NCBI GenBank assembly: GCA_023634235.1
Contig: JAMKCF010000001.1
Coordinates: forward strand, 15,572,258-15,636,257
Length of the DNA stretch: 64,000 nt
From: Pisaster brevispinus
Lineage: Eukaryota > Echinodermata > Asteroidea > Forcipulatida > Asteriidae
Reading direction: 5' to 3'
This document shows positions 24,561-34,600 of this stretch, in pieces; the stretch's first letter is position 1, and each line of letters begins with the position of its first letter. The notes below the pieces were generated by a model that saw only the letters and a list, made by a program, of their open reading frames with translations, was not told where the DNA came from and did no database searches. Made by a program: the position numbers and the translations under genes.

Positions 24561-26575
24561 CAGATCAGACTTCATTTAGTGATGATGAAGTAGAGTGTTC
24601 AGTTGTAGACCTCTTTGATAATGAAAAGATACAGGTCAATAATGTTACTGCTGACCATAGTGAGTGTAAGGCAGAGAAATATCAGACTAAGATCCTTGCT
24701 ATGCTTCAAGTACAGGGCCAGCCAGTTAAAATACAGGTTGATTGTGGAGCGTCATGTAATGTGCTGCCTGATGATTATCTACCAGCAGGCACAGTTCTGG
24801 CTAAATCAAAGAAAAAGCTGCGTATGTACAGCAAAGATGTTGTGCCCATACTTGGAACATGCAAGTTACATGTAAAAAATCCAAAGAATGGTAAAAAATA
24901 CTTAGTGCCTTTCTATGTAGTACGGGCTGTAAGTTCACAACTGCCGCTCATTGGGTCCCGAACCGGTCAGCAAATGCGACTAATTACAGTCAATTATGAG
25001 AACATTGCGAGTTTGGATTTTGAAGAAATCGCTCGAGTGGATTTCACACCTGAGCCAGATGTCATCAGAGAGTTTGATGATGTATTCCATGGCTGTGGTT
25101 GTATGCCAGGTAAAATAAATCTGAAAGTGGATCCCAATGTTCCACCGGTTATAACACCACCGCGAAGAGTGCCCATATCAGTTCAACATAGATTGGAATT
25201 GGAACTGGAACGTCTCGAGAAAGAAGGCGTTATTGAAAGAGTGACCGAACCAACGGCATGGTGCTCAAGTCTTGTGTGTGTGGAAAAACCTAACGGTAAA
25301 TTACGCCTATGTATTGACCCAAAACATTTGAATGGAGCCCTACAGCGTAGACATTACCCTCTCCCAGTAATCGATGATGTGTTACCAGAACTGGATGGGG
25401 TGAAAATGTTCTCCAAAGCAGACCTTAGTGAAGGTTTTATGCAATGTGAACTTGATGAACAGTCGTCACTTCTGACAACTTTTAATTCTCCGTGGGGCAG
25501 GTGGAGATACAAACGAATGCCCTATGGGATAAGCCCAGCGCCGGAGATCTTTCAACAGAAGTTGAATCAATGCCTTGATGGATTGAAAGGCATACACATC
25601 ATAGCAGATGATATTCTCATCACGGGTAGTGGTGATAATACTGCAACAGCTACTGCTGATCATAACAAAAACTTGCGTGCATTACTTGCAAGATGCCGAT
25701 AAATGCACATAGTATTGAATAAGCACAAATTTGCCTTCAAACTGAGTTCTCTAAGTTTCATTGGCCATGTTTTGACGCCACAAGGCTTACAATCAGATCC
25801 TCGCAAAGTTCAAGCCATACAGGATATGCCCAAACCAACAAATGTTGCTGGCATACAGAGGCTGATTGGCATGGTGAAGTATCTGGCCAAATTCATACCC
25901 AGATTATCCGACCTGACTGAACCATTGCGCAAACTCACTCACAAAGACCAAGAATGGGTTTGGTCTGCAGAATGTGACCAAGCTTTCAGCAACATCAAAT
26001 GTGCTATCACAGAAACGCCGGTGCTTAAGTACTTTGACCCTAAATGTCCGACGGAGGGCCAAGGAGATGCATCTGAAGCTGGACTCGGATTCGCACTTCT
26101 CCAAAATGGACTACCCGTTATGTACGCAAGCAGAGCGTTGACGTCCGCTGAACGCAATTATGCGCAGATTGAAAAATAACTATTGGCCCAAGTGTTTGGC
26201 CTAGAACGTAACCACCATTATGTTTATGGTAGAAAGATCATCTTGTGGACTGACCATAAACCTCTGGTTGCAATCTCCAACAAAAACCTTGCCTCTGCAC
26301 CTAAGCGCCTACAACGCTTACTGATCAGACTTCGCCAATATGATGCAGAAAATCGCTATAAGCCGGGAAAGGAAATGTACCTCGCTGACACCCTGTCACG
26401 AGCTTTCTTCCCCACCGTCGATCAATCAGACATTGCACAAGATTTGGATAGCATCCATCTCACAGAAGAGATAGCAGTCTCAGAGAAACAGCTCAAAGAT
26501 ATCCAACAGGCTACTGCCAATGACCAGACCCTGCTTCGCGTCATAGAGTACATTGAATCTGGATGGCCAAAAACA
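24561..26575 (+). pseudogene. Gypsy protease, reverse transcriptase and RNase H
   Basis: The frame is continuous with gag. An aspartic protease site VDCGASCNVLP lies near 24735-24768. RT motifs are KLRLCIDPKHLN (about 25300), FSKADLSEGF (about 25415), PYGISPAPEIFQ (about 25520-25555) and the catalytic IADDIL (about 25600-25617; Tyr of the usual YxDD is replaced by Ala). RNase H has GDASEAGLG (about 26062), then WTDHKPL (about 26245) and LADTLSR (about 26380). Two in-frame TAA stops, 25700-25702 and 26177-26179, each fall where the family usually has Glu (RCR-E and QIEK-E), so each may be a GAA-to-TAA change. Confidence 0.88.
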
Positions 26576-27807
26576 AAAGGGATGTCCCTCCAGAAGTACA
26601 ACCCTATTTTCCCTTTAAACACGAACTCACAGTACAAGATCGCATTGTGTTTAAAGCGGATAGATGTGTAGTTCCAAGGTCAGCAAGACGTGCAATCTAC
26701 ACGGAATTACATGCAGCACATCTTGGACTTGCAAGTACACTACGTTTCGCTAGAGAGTGTGTGTTTTGGCCTGGCATGACAGCTGCATTTAAAGACTACC
26801 TCTCAAAGTGTGAGATCTGTGCAGCAATCCAAACTGAACAAACCAAAGAACCACTCATCAACCATGAGCTTCCCAATAGACCATGGGAAAAGATTGGTAT
26901 TGATTTCATGACCGTTGATGGCCGAGACTACTTGGTCTCAGTCGATTATTACTCTGACTACTTTGAATTGGATCGCATGACTAGCAAAGATGCATCAGCA
27001 GTCATCAACCGTTTGAAGAGACATTTCTCTAGACACGGAGTACCCATTATTGTTCAAAGTGATAATGGGCCACCGTTTCACTCCACAGCTTTCGCTAACT
27101 TCGCAAAGGAGTACAACTTCACTACATCATATAGCTCACCCGAGTATCCTCAAAGTAACGGGAAAGTTGAGTCCGCGGTAATGATAGCGAAAAAACTTGT
27201 ACGCACAACAAACAAAGACCACAAAGACATACACAGAGCCCTACTCGCATGGAGAAAAACTCCCACCGCTGGTTTAGAAAGTTCTCCAGCACAACGTATG
27301 TTTGGTCGCAGAACAAGAACATTACTCCCAACAAGAAGTTCCACATTGGAACCAAAGATCACACGCAGAGTCAAAGAAAACAAGCAACGGAAGCAACTGA
27401 AACAGAAAGAAATCTTTGATCGCACAGCTAAACCACTCTCCCCTCTCCACAAAGGTGACATCGTCAGAATGAGACCCCGTGGTCACAACGAAATGTGGCG
27501 TAAAGCGCGTGTTGTCCAAAAGGTGAACATCCGATCATACAGAATCCAAACAGAAGATGGCTCAGAGTATGTTCGAAATCGCCGCCATCTCCGCGCCACC
27601 AATGAAACTTTTACCCCTGCTCAACCTTCTCTGAACTCGTTTGTTCCGCGCATACACCGCTCTACAGATACGCTTGATGCAAGTGTCAACCAACCGGGAG
27701 GGCATCATGTGTCCTCACCAAAGCCAACAAAGACTCTTACCAAGGACAAACCTAGACGTAGTAACAGAGTCAAAAAGACACCCTCTTATCTCAAAGACTA
27801 TGTCTAA
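26563..27807 (+). CDS. Gypsy integrase, intact frame after a frameshift
   Basis: About 414 codons without a stop. The N-terminal zinc domain shows H-x-x-H-L-G and CEICAA (HHCC; 26705-26825). The catalytic core has the DDE triad: D in GIDFMTVDG (about 26898), D in QSDNGPPF (about 27058), E in NGKVESA (about 27163). A basic C-terminal part follows with GDIVRMRP, SYRIQTEDGSEYVRNRRHL, and a final KxxRRSNRVKKTPSYLKDYV-type tail. It inserts the cDNA into host DNA. The frame change from RNase H is near 26570-26580 in a C/A-rich run. The displayed ATG is not the real start; the domain belongs to the pol polyprotein. Confidence 0.9.
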   Translation: MAKNKRDVPPEVQPYFPFKHELTVQDRIVFKADRCVVPRSARRAIYTELHAAHLGLASTLRFARECVFWPGMTAAFKDYLSKCEICAAIQTEQTKEPLINHELPNRPWEKIGIDFMTVDGRDYLVSVDYYSDYFELDRMTSKDASAVINRLKRHFSRHGVPIIVQSDNGPPFHSTAFANFAKEYNFTTSYSSPEYPQSNGKVESAVMIAKKLVRTTNKDHKDIHRALLAWRKTPTAGLESSPAQRMFGRRTRTLLPTRSSTLEPKITRRVKENKQRKQLKQKEIFDRTAKPLSPLHKGDIVRMRPRGHNEMWRKARVVQKVNIRSYRIQTEDGSEYVRNRRHLRATNETFTPAQPSLNSFVPRIHRSTDTLDASVNQPGGHHVSSPKPTKTLTKDKPRRSNRVKKTPSYLKDYV

Positions 27808-28204
27808 ACATGCATGGTCTCGTGGTATATTAAGTAGTTGAGTTTCAACATGTTAAATTTCGAAGAGTTGTTGATTTTACAAGAGTCGAAGAGTTTAGTT
27901 AAAGAAAAAAAAAGAAAAAGTTGCTGAATAATTTGTCTAGCAACTGTTTTGCTGTTTCCAAAGTTGAAAGTTATCTAAAAAAAGAAAGGAAAAGAAAATA
28001 ATATCTCTCCCACTCAAAAGAAACAATATCTAGAAAATCAGCTGTCCAGTTTGTTTACATATATTTTATTCTATAACATCCGTGCATCTCAACAAGGTTA
28101 ACTCAATATAAGTGTCAAAGGTATTGTAGTTGTGGTCTTGCCAAAGGTTGTATTTATATCTAACATGCACTAGCTTGATAAGGTATCAACTTTCTTGTTC
28201 TTTC
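27808..28204 (+). other. Gypsy 3' untranslated region
   Basis: About 400 bp of A-rich, non-coding sequence between the integrase stop and the polypurine tract, with no recognisable additional ORF such as env. Confidence 0.6.
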
Positions 28205-28217
28205 AAAAAAGAAAGGA
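28205..28217 (+). promoter_or_regulatory. Polypurine tract
   Basis: AAAAAAGAAAGGA directly before the 3' LTR, the expected primer for plus-strand synthesis. Confidence 0.7.
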
Positions 28218-28409
28218 TGTTGGTAATGTAACTTAAGTTTGTTGACCCCAAGGTCAACTCCCGCCTTGCATGCTGGGATACTAGGACGATGTAAATGGCG
28301 ACCATTCATGGTGAATGAATAAAGTATTAGTTATCCAGAAATCAGAAGAATCTCTTGTCATCCCTTGATGTAGCCCACGCTAAATAAGGTGTACGTAGAC
28401 ATGAAATAA
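28218..28409 (+). repeat. Gypsy 3' LTR (192 bp)
   Basis: Same length and ends as the 5' LTR, with three substitutions. It ends in TAA rather than the usual CA and is followed by the GTTAC duplication at 28410-28414. Confidence 0.9.
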
Positions 28410-28640
28410 GTTACAATTCAAGCTCCCAACATCAGAACTGTTATACCCATCATCTACACTATTTCCAAGTCTACAAGTAGAAGCACTTTCTGATTGATCC
28501 TCCTCCTCAAGAGTCAAATCCACTACATCATCTTGCAACATATCCATACTCCAGTCCTTACAATCATCAACTACACTATCAGTACAAGTATGTTTGGCTT
28601 GCATATGTTCCTGTGTAAATGTTACAGCATTGTCGCTAAT
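28410..28640 (-). pseudogene. Helentron acidic linker between the two protease domains
   Basis: The minus-strand frame reads an acidic chain (VVDLTLEEEDQSES, then YNSSDVGSLNC) up to the gypsy junction. With the gypsy element and one GTTAC removed, this frame enters the OTU frame at 23005 without a shift. The two parts therefore belonged to one reading frame before the retrotransposon arrived. VDLTLEEEDQ resembles a SUMO-interacting motif (hydrophobic core VDLTL followed by acids); this is a speculation. Confidence 0.6.
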
Positions 28641-29290
28641 GCACAGATTGACACGTTATTTCAAACTGTTCATTAACTGACAGATTCATTGACTGAGCTA
28701 AATTGAGACAATACCTGTAAACACCATGCCATGAAACTGCACGCATCATAATGCTTGTCCCATCTTGAACTTGACTGCCACGGACATTTCTAGAATGAGA
28801 ATCAAACACCATAATAAATACCATCTTGAGCAATCACTGCAAAAGTGCTCCCATGAAAACATATGAAACATGCTTGGTATATCTGAATTGTTTGTTCTAC
28901 AGCTTTTTTAAGTGAAATCATGTCATACTCTTCTAAACTTGGATCATTTTCATTAAACGTTCCAGTCACAGGTTCCCCGTAATTCATACTGAAGTTGCGT
29001 TCATACACATTTAAATCGGTTGGTAACTCACTAACAAGCAGATACTCAATACTCATGGTTGAACTTCCCTGTAAAAAAACATATAACTCATTACCAGTAT
29101 TCAGCACATTGTCCATTTCATTCATTTGCCAATATTTCAAACACTTTGTCTGACTTCTCATAATAGCACTAAGGCTCATTGCCACACACTTCTTTCCACT
29201 GTTCCTTCCAAATCTAACATCACCTTGATGACAACTGCCTTGTACAACCAATGTTTGATCAATTACCTTATGGTTACTATTCAGTTTCAC
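28640..29290 (-). pseudogene. Helentron papain-like cysteine protease domain (C76/tegument-protease-like)
   Basis: The minus strand encodes QGSCHQGDVRFG, then GKKCVAMSLSAI with a candidate nucleophile Cys (about 29187). About 110 residues later come CFHGSTFAVI and FDSHSRN, a good candidate for the catalytic His (about 28800). The Cys...DSHSR arrangement is the pattern of transposon-borne proteases related to the C76 deubiquitinase family. I assign the family from motif memory, so treat it as probable. A one-base frame change lies between AQDGIYYG and FDSHSR (about 28808) and another near 28645. Together with the OTU domain the element would carry two different deubiquitinase-like domains. Confidence 0.55.
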
Positions 29291-29700
29291 ATTTCATTTT
29301 GGCAGGTTTCAACTCACATGCATCTTTGAATGTCATTTTGTGGCTCTCATTGTTTGTATGTGTATCAGCCTTTCTCTTCGATGTGTGTCTAGGACATTCT
29401 GTTATATTGTTGTATCTTTCTCTCTGATTCACTGTTTCCATCTGCTTTTTAGATTTCTTCGGCCCAACTTCAATCACATCAAATTCACATTCAGGTGCTT
29501 CTTTCTTGAGTGTAGTTTTTGGAGCATTACTGGTACTACTCTGTGTTTTTGCTTTTACAGTCTCATTAATGAACAGCAACGATCTAGAATTTTGAGATCT
29601 TGTAACCATTTTTGGCGACACTTCAGATTGTGTTCTGTCACGTTCTTTGTCTTTAAATTTTGATTTACAGCTTACACTTGGCTTATCGGAGGAAGTTGAA
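29277..29700 (-). pseudogene. Helentron basic linker between PHD finger and protease
   Basis: The minus strand encodes a charged region (KSKKQMETVNQRERYN, TSKRKADTH) without a recognised fold. It connects by frame changes near 29700 (a homopolymer T-run on the plus strand) to the PHD region and near 29280 to the protease. A nuclear localisation role of the K/R clusters is possible but unproven. Confidence 0.45.
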
Positions 29701-30620
29701 TTTTTTTTTTCTTTCTTAAGTTAAAACCACCAGTTTGTTTTCTCAATGACTGCTTACTTCTGTTCGGTTCAACATACCCGTGTTCTGCCAATGATGAGCT
29801 ATGTATTCTTGCTTTCTTCTTTGCATCCATCTGATCCATAAACCCATCAGTGAAATACTGGTCCATTCCATTATGTGCCAAGTCAAAAATATTCTTATCT
29901 GTAGATATACCAAAATTATGAAACAAAGTGTCACTGTAATTACCATGTCCACATTTACGGCAAACCCAAGTGAATGTCTTACAAATCAAATGTTTCTCCA
30001 TATCCAAAAAACCTGAACAACTAGTGTGAAACCACACACAACATTTATCACATTGCACCTTCCTTGTGCGACATTTATCAATTTTATCACAAAGCCAACA
30101 GATAGATGAATTGCCATGGTCTACAACTTTTAACTCCTGGAGTTTTTGTTTTCCAAATTCACAAGTCTTTCTTTTCTTACCAGCTTTTGATCTTACCTTG
30201 TCTTTCAATATATTTTTGACTTTCTTTGCTCTCCTATCTTGATCCGCATTAATTATTTTGTTAATAGTTCTTCTTGTATGGCTAAATATGGTTTTCCTCA
30301 GCTCTTCATGTGTATGTCTATCAACCTTTTTCATACGAACTTCTACAGATTTACCATTTTTGCGATAATTATACATCATGCGTTTCTTGGACTTTTTGGT
30401 CACTCTTGTGTGGCTCAATACTGTGTATCCACTTGTTTGAATCTTCCTATTCTTTTTCTGGCGTTTGTGGCTCTTCTTACATGTACATATTTCAATTACT
30501 TTCCTTTTCAATGAACGAGGACACCTCTGCTTCACTGGTACTACAAACATCACATTCATCTTCATCATACTTTTCGTATATACATGATGCTTGCCAGTCT
30601 TCTCAAAAGTGCGATGACCT
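29672..30620 (-). pseudogene. Helentron PHD-finger region
   Basis: On the minus strand, a Cys4-His-Cys3 finger reads CWLCDKIDKC, VQCDKCCVWFHTSC and TWVCRKC (about 29945-30105), the canonical PHD pattern including the aromatic residue before His. PHD fingers read histone tails in host proteins; in a transposon this could direct it to particular chromatin (inference). A long, strongly basic region (RRTINKIINADQDRRAKKVK and similar) precedes the finger. The frame open from 30883 is an artefact over its first about 85 codons, because the real chain comes from the repeat region in another frame and crosses near 30630. Confidence 0.7.
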
Positions 30621-31397
30621 CTATGTCTCCATTTGGTACACATTTTGATTACTTTGATTCTTATGTTTCCGAGGGCCAGTTTTGTGAATCTTAAATGGAC
30701 TGTTCTCTCTCTGCTTTTCATCACTTCTGTCATAGCTTCTACAGTTTTGGAGACTTTTTCCTTGCCACTTAAGCTCAACATTGTACTTACTCTTCTCAGG
30801 CCTCTCATTGTTTTCAACCTTATCATGCTCATAACTTTCCATCTTACCATTTTCATGACTTTGATTCTCAAGTTTCTCATCAATCTGATACTTCATATGA
30901 TTTTCATGTTTCATATAACTTCTATCATCATTACAATGTTTATCAATCATATCATTACAACGTTCATCAATCATATCATTACAACGTTTATCAATCATAT
31001 CATTACAACATTCATCAATCATATCATTACAACGTTTATCAATCATATCATTACAACGTTTATCAATCATATCATTACAACGTTCATCAATCATATCATT
31101 ACAACGTTCATCAATCATATCATTACAACGTTCATCAATCATATCATTACAACTTTTTTGGCTGTCACTGATAGCCTGCACATCTGCAAGTTTCTCAGTA
31201 ACGTCCTCAAGCATAGACACTTGAGTACTTTGTGAAAAGGAAGAATAGATCACAGAAGAACAAACACAAGTGGAAAAAAAAGTGGTCAAGTCAGAAAGAA
31301 ACACACATCTGTCAGAGAACATCCTTCCAGTCCACCTCAGACATCGCAAAGCCACCTCCTCTTCTCTCAAAGCTACATGGTATTTCGGCATCTCGTT
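30621..31397 (-). pseudogene. Helentron N-terminal region with nine CNDMIDER octapeptide repeats
   Basis: The first plausible ATG is 31391-31389, six bases after a strong acceptor (TTTTTCAG, AG at 31398-31399), so an upstream exon is likely. After about 80 residues (MPKYHVALREEE...) come nine 8-residue repeats CNDMID(E/K)R encoded by a 24-bp minisatellite. A hydrophilic K/E/N/H-rich region follows up to 30621, where the frame ends and the PHD region continues in another frame. A role for the repeats is not known; the regular Cys every eight residues could bind metal or form contacts between molecules (speculation). Confidence 0.6.
30936..31151 (-). repeat. 24-bp coding minisatellite, nine units
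   Basis: Units of 24 bp (plus strand theme CAATCATATCATTACAACGT) repeat nine times with only one to three variable positions. All units stay in frame. Confidence 0.9.
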
Positions 31398-31399
31398 CT

Positions 31400-33115
31400 G
31401 AAAAATAACAGAACAAAACAAACCAAACAATGTTAATGCATTGACTGTATAAAAAAAAAAATTATATTTATGATGAAACAACTATGAGAACTCAATCGCT
31501 ATGGCCACAGTAATTCCAAATTGAAATTGGTTGCACTTCCATTGCATTGTTTGTAATTTTGTGATGTTCTGTTTATGTTTGCTAGCAAATAAAATGAAAT
31601 AGAGCACATCCAATTACAGACCAACATGCTGCATGCATTTACCCTGCAAGTGATGATATCACTTTGCCAAACAATACCCAACAGAACAACAAAGATTATA
31701 CTTAGAAACAGGCAATTTGTAACCATTTCAACTGACTTGTCCAAACTGTGCAAAAAACCACTATGGACTTAGACCTATCTTTTATTCAGTTTCAGTTAAA
31801 AAGCTTACTATTTAAAATTATCCAAAAACAAATGAAGGCCTATACTACTGCTCTTTATTTAAAAAAACATAAAAAGAAATGACAGCTATACGATCATCAC
31901 AAATTGCACAAACATTGCGAGTTCAGCACTCACAGGCCTACTACAGTAAAATGAATTATTTTTCAAATGTAAACAAAAACAACATTTCTTAATAATTGTA
32001 ATAAAAAAATGAAAGCTTCCATGAAAGCTTCACCTTTCAAGAAACACCTAAATGAAATAATGATAAATCCCCCAACTTTTTCAAAGATAAAATGACTATT
32101 GCACAAGTTTTCTAGAAAAAACTTGCTGCCTAATTATCAACAAAAAAATAACACTGACAAAGTCACAACGCACTGTCCATGCTGACTATCTAATCCAGAT
32201 TGAGTACTTTAAGTTTCTAAAATCTAATCATTATTTTAACTTGTGTCGGTATGTCCAACTCTCAACCTAAATAAAAGACTCAGACAACTGTTGGCGTTAC
32301 AAAATCACAACTAATAAACAAACAAAATACATCATACATGAACAATAAATGTAAAGTTTTCCAGAAAATTTTACAATTATAAAGCTACATACAAATTAGT
32401 CCCATTATTAGGCCAATCCACTTTGTATCCTTGGCGTGCCCAAACACTTGTAAATGCAATCAAACGTGTGATGGGATGTTTTTAAAACATTTGCCAGCAG
32501 ACGGGATATCTACAATCATGACAAGTAGCATTCAATCAGTAAGTTTCAACTATTGGAGACCTGCCAGACCAAAAACCACAACAGGCAAAGCAATTTGACT
32601 AAGCACACCCCTATACATGTGTTCAATTTCAAATCAAAGCATTCATATATATACGGAGAAACCCTTCACTATGCCAGAAACACAAATAATGAAGATGATT
32701 TCCTACTCAAAGTCAACAATTTCTCTGAAAAGCTTATAGCCAGAGGCTATGACATCTGACAGATAAACAACATCACACAAAAAGTATCACACAAAGAACA
32801 ACCAAATTTGATTCACAAACAGCAGGAAAAAAACTGCATCATTGGACTTGGTTTTTAGATTTCCCAATTTTATGAGACTAAGCCTATGCTTTTCAGAGTT
32901 CATCTTCAAGAAAACAAATTTGATTTCGTCTATCAATTACACGATTTACAAATACACTCACATCAACTATAATACACGACTAATATAGGTACTAATATAT
33001 CCCTGATATAAATAACATGAATACAAACAACAAGCTAACACATGAAAAATATTTACTCTCCTCCAAAAGTGCTGTAACATTATTTACCTTCGATTGGCAA
33101 CTCAATTATGACTGT
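31400..33115. other. AT-rich interval upstream of the Helentron coding region
   Basis: About 1.7 kb without a supported gene. The Helentron promoter, a first exon and the 5' end should lie here. I see no defined terminus. Confidence 0.4.
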
Positions 33116-33123
33116 GTTTACAC

Positions 33124-33378
33124 CAAAGATTATAGAGCGCCGAAGGCGCAAGATGCGGAACTGAAGCTTTATCTATTGTTGGAACATGAAATACGCATGG
33201 GCGCCATTTCAGCAAGTGAATGTTTTGTTTCCCATTGATAGGAATGGTCATTTTCTGCACTGACCTGCGCTGATCTACTGTTGTATCAAAAGAGTTACTT
33301 GCCGAAATGGCGTCCAGTGGGATTTCACATTTCAGCCAGAGTTCCGCATCTTGCGCCTTCGGCGCTCTATAATCTTTG
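33124..33378. mobile_element. hAT-type MITE, 255 bp, with perfect 39-bp terminal inverted repeats
   Basis: The ends are exact inverted copies over 39 bp, starting CAAAGATTATAGAGCGCC. The element is flanked by the 8-bp duplication GTTTACAC (33116-33123 and 33379-33386). An 8-bp target duplication and CA-start ends are hallmarks of hAT elements. The interior is also roughly self-complementary (GCGCCATTTC near 33200 and GAAATGGCG near 33304), so the whole element can fold as one hairpin. No coding capacity. Confidence 0.85.
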
Positions 33379-33386
33379 GTTTACAC

Positions 33387-34600
33387 GAGGGATCGAGTAG
33401 ATAGTTAATAACGAACATTACTATGCTACGCTACAAAATCTACGTACACGACAATCCAACCTCGTTTTCATTGATACACGACATCAACATCGTTCCCAGT
33501 GGTGAACGCCAATTCCTTTTCGTCTTAGAATGCATTGGTCGATCATAGCCATCATAAGCCAACCTCGTTCCCAGGTGATCGCAATTTTTCCCAGCATGCC
33601 TTGCTCGATTATAATGCCGAGAGCATTCGCTCGTCCCCAGCGCCTTGCCTTAAAACCAAAGGCGCTGGGATGGGCAAACGTATCAAGCACGCCCATTGGT
33701 TAATGCTCAGTCCCATCATGCATCACACTCACACTGCAAGCACTGCACGCTTGACGTACTTCCTGAACAAGAATCTGTGTAAGCTGATTAGCCCATCCCA
33801 GCGGTCCTGGATAGGCCGCTGGGGCCGAGCGAACCGAGAGCACTGATCTCTAGAGATCAGTGGCCGAGAGGTATCGATACGACGCGCTGCCCATGGTAAT
33901 GAGGCTGATCATAAGCCCTTTTCGAAACGACTGGATTTGGCTTTGGATTCGGCTCAGGCTAGCTTTGCCCCGCCGGTTGTTTTGACAATAGCGCGTGTTT
34001 CAGGTATACGCGATCAGGGCTTCAGACGAGAGAACGGAGCCTCAAGCAAAATCCAAAGCCGAAGCCGTGGTTTCGAAAAGAGCCATAACCTCTGGAAATG
34101 TAGCCTTTAGTCAAGGCGCATGCGGCACCCCACGTCAGGCAAACCCTAGATATCACGCACGAAAAAGACCAGCGCGAGCGGCGAAGCCTAGCCACGTAAT
34201 ATCTGGGGGTGCCGCCGCTGCGTGCGACTTGATTAAATGCTACTGGAAATGTGACTTGGATTCTTGGAAGGGTTCCAAATATTATTGGATATTTTAATTA
34301 AAACTAATCCTTCTGCGTCAATATCTGAACGGTTGAATCACGTGTTTGTTTTTGTTAACTAGTGTGCGTGTCTCAATGATACATTAACACAATTAGTTTC
34401 TATTTGAAAAATAACTTACTCGAATTAACAAAGGGGAAATTCCTATATATAAACCATGCAGGTAGATGAAACTACGTGTGAAAGTGCAATAACAAAAATG
34501 ATACGACAATATTTCGAGTTGGTCGTTATAATCAGCGGTGCCTATAACAGGCACACATTTTGCCATTCATGCGACACTCACAGTGCAATTAAATTCATAC
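33387..34600. other. Non-coding interval with short palindromes
   Basis: Includes a hairpin pair CCCAGCGCCTT / AAGGCGCTGGG near 33638-33671. It also includes a perfect 22-bp palindrome centred on TCTAGA near 33850. The words AGATCAGTG and GCGCTGCCCAT after it also occur near 5890 and 42266, so a short repeat family is present. Two short GC-richer frames (33535-33846, 33995-34297) show no recognisable domain and are not called. Confidence 0.4.

Larger units (their letters stand above)
23011..28409 (+). mobile_element. Ty3/gypsy LTR retrotransposon inserted in the Helentron
   Basis: About 5.4 kb with identical-length 192-bp LTRs, a 5-bp GTTAC target duplication, a tRNA primer site, gag-protease-RT-RNase H-integrase in the Ty3/gypsy order, and a polypurine tract. 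It is oriented opposite to its Helentron host. Two frameshifts and two isolated stops break gag-pol although the LTRs are 98% identical. Either the copy was defective when it moved or some breaks are assembly errors. Confidence 0.92.
16019..31397 (-). mobile_element. Very large Helentron-type rolling-circle transposon, interrupted by two insertions
   Basis: On the minus strand the order is: 8-residue repeat region, PHD finger, papain-like protease, OTU protease, basic YKEN repeats, Helitron-like N region with HUH motif, PIF1-type helicase, AP-type endonuclease. Rep-helicase-endonuclease with OTU is the established layout of Helentrons (Helitron2 group). A gypsy element (23011-28409) and a 392-bp element (16605-16996) sit inside. 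Without them the coding part is about 9.6 kb. At least a dozen frameshifts show the copy is not functional, unless some are assembly errors. The element ends were not found. An intron acceptor (TTTTTCAG, 31398) precedes the first ATG at 31391. Confidence 0.8.

Noticed and set aside
30936..31151. CRISPR-like array of evenly spaced repeats
   Set aside because: Units are contiguous 24-mers without unique spacers, and the genome is eukaryotic.
30633..31235. 200-codon plus-strand frame with ITTFINHI repeats and hydrophobic stretches, looking like a membrane protein
   Set aside because: It is the antisense reading of the 24-bp minisatellite; the minus frame joins to the PHD region and has an acceptor and ATG.
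33535..34297. GC-richer frames as host exons
   Set aside because: No domain, no good splice borders, and the region contains short palindromes suggesting repeat DNA.
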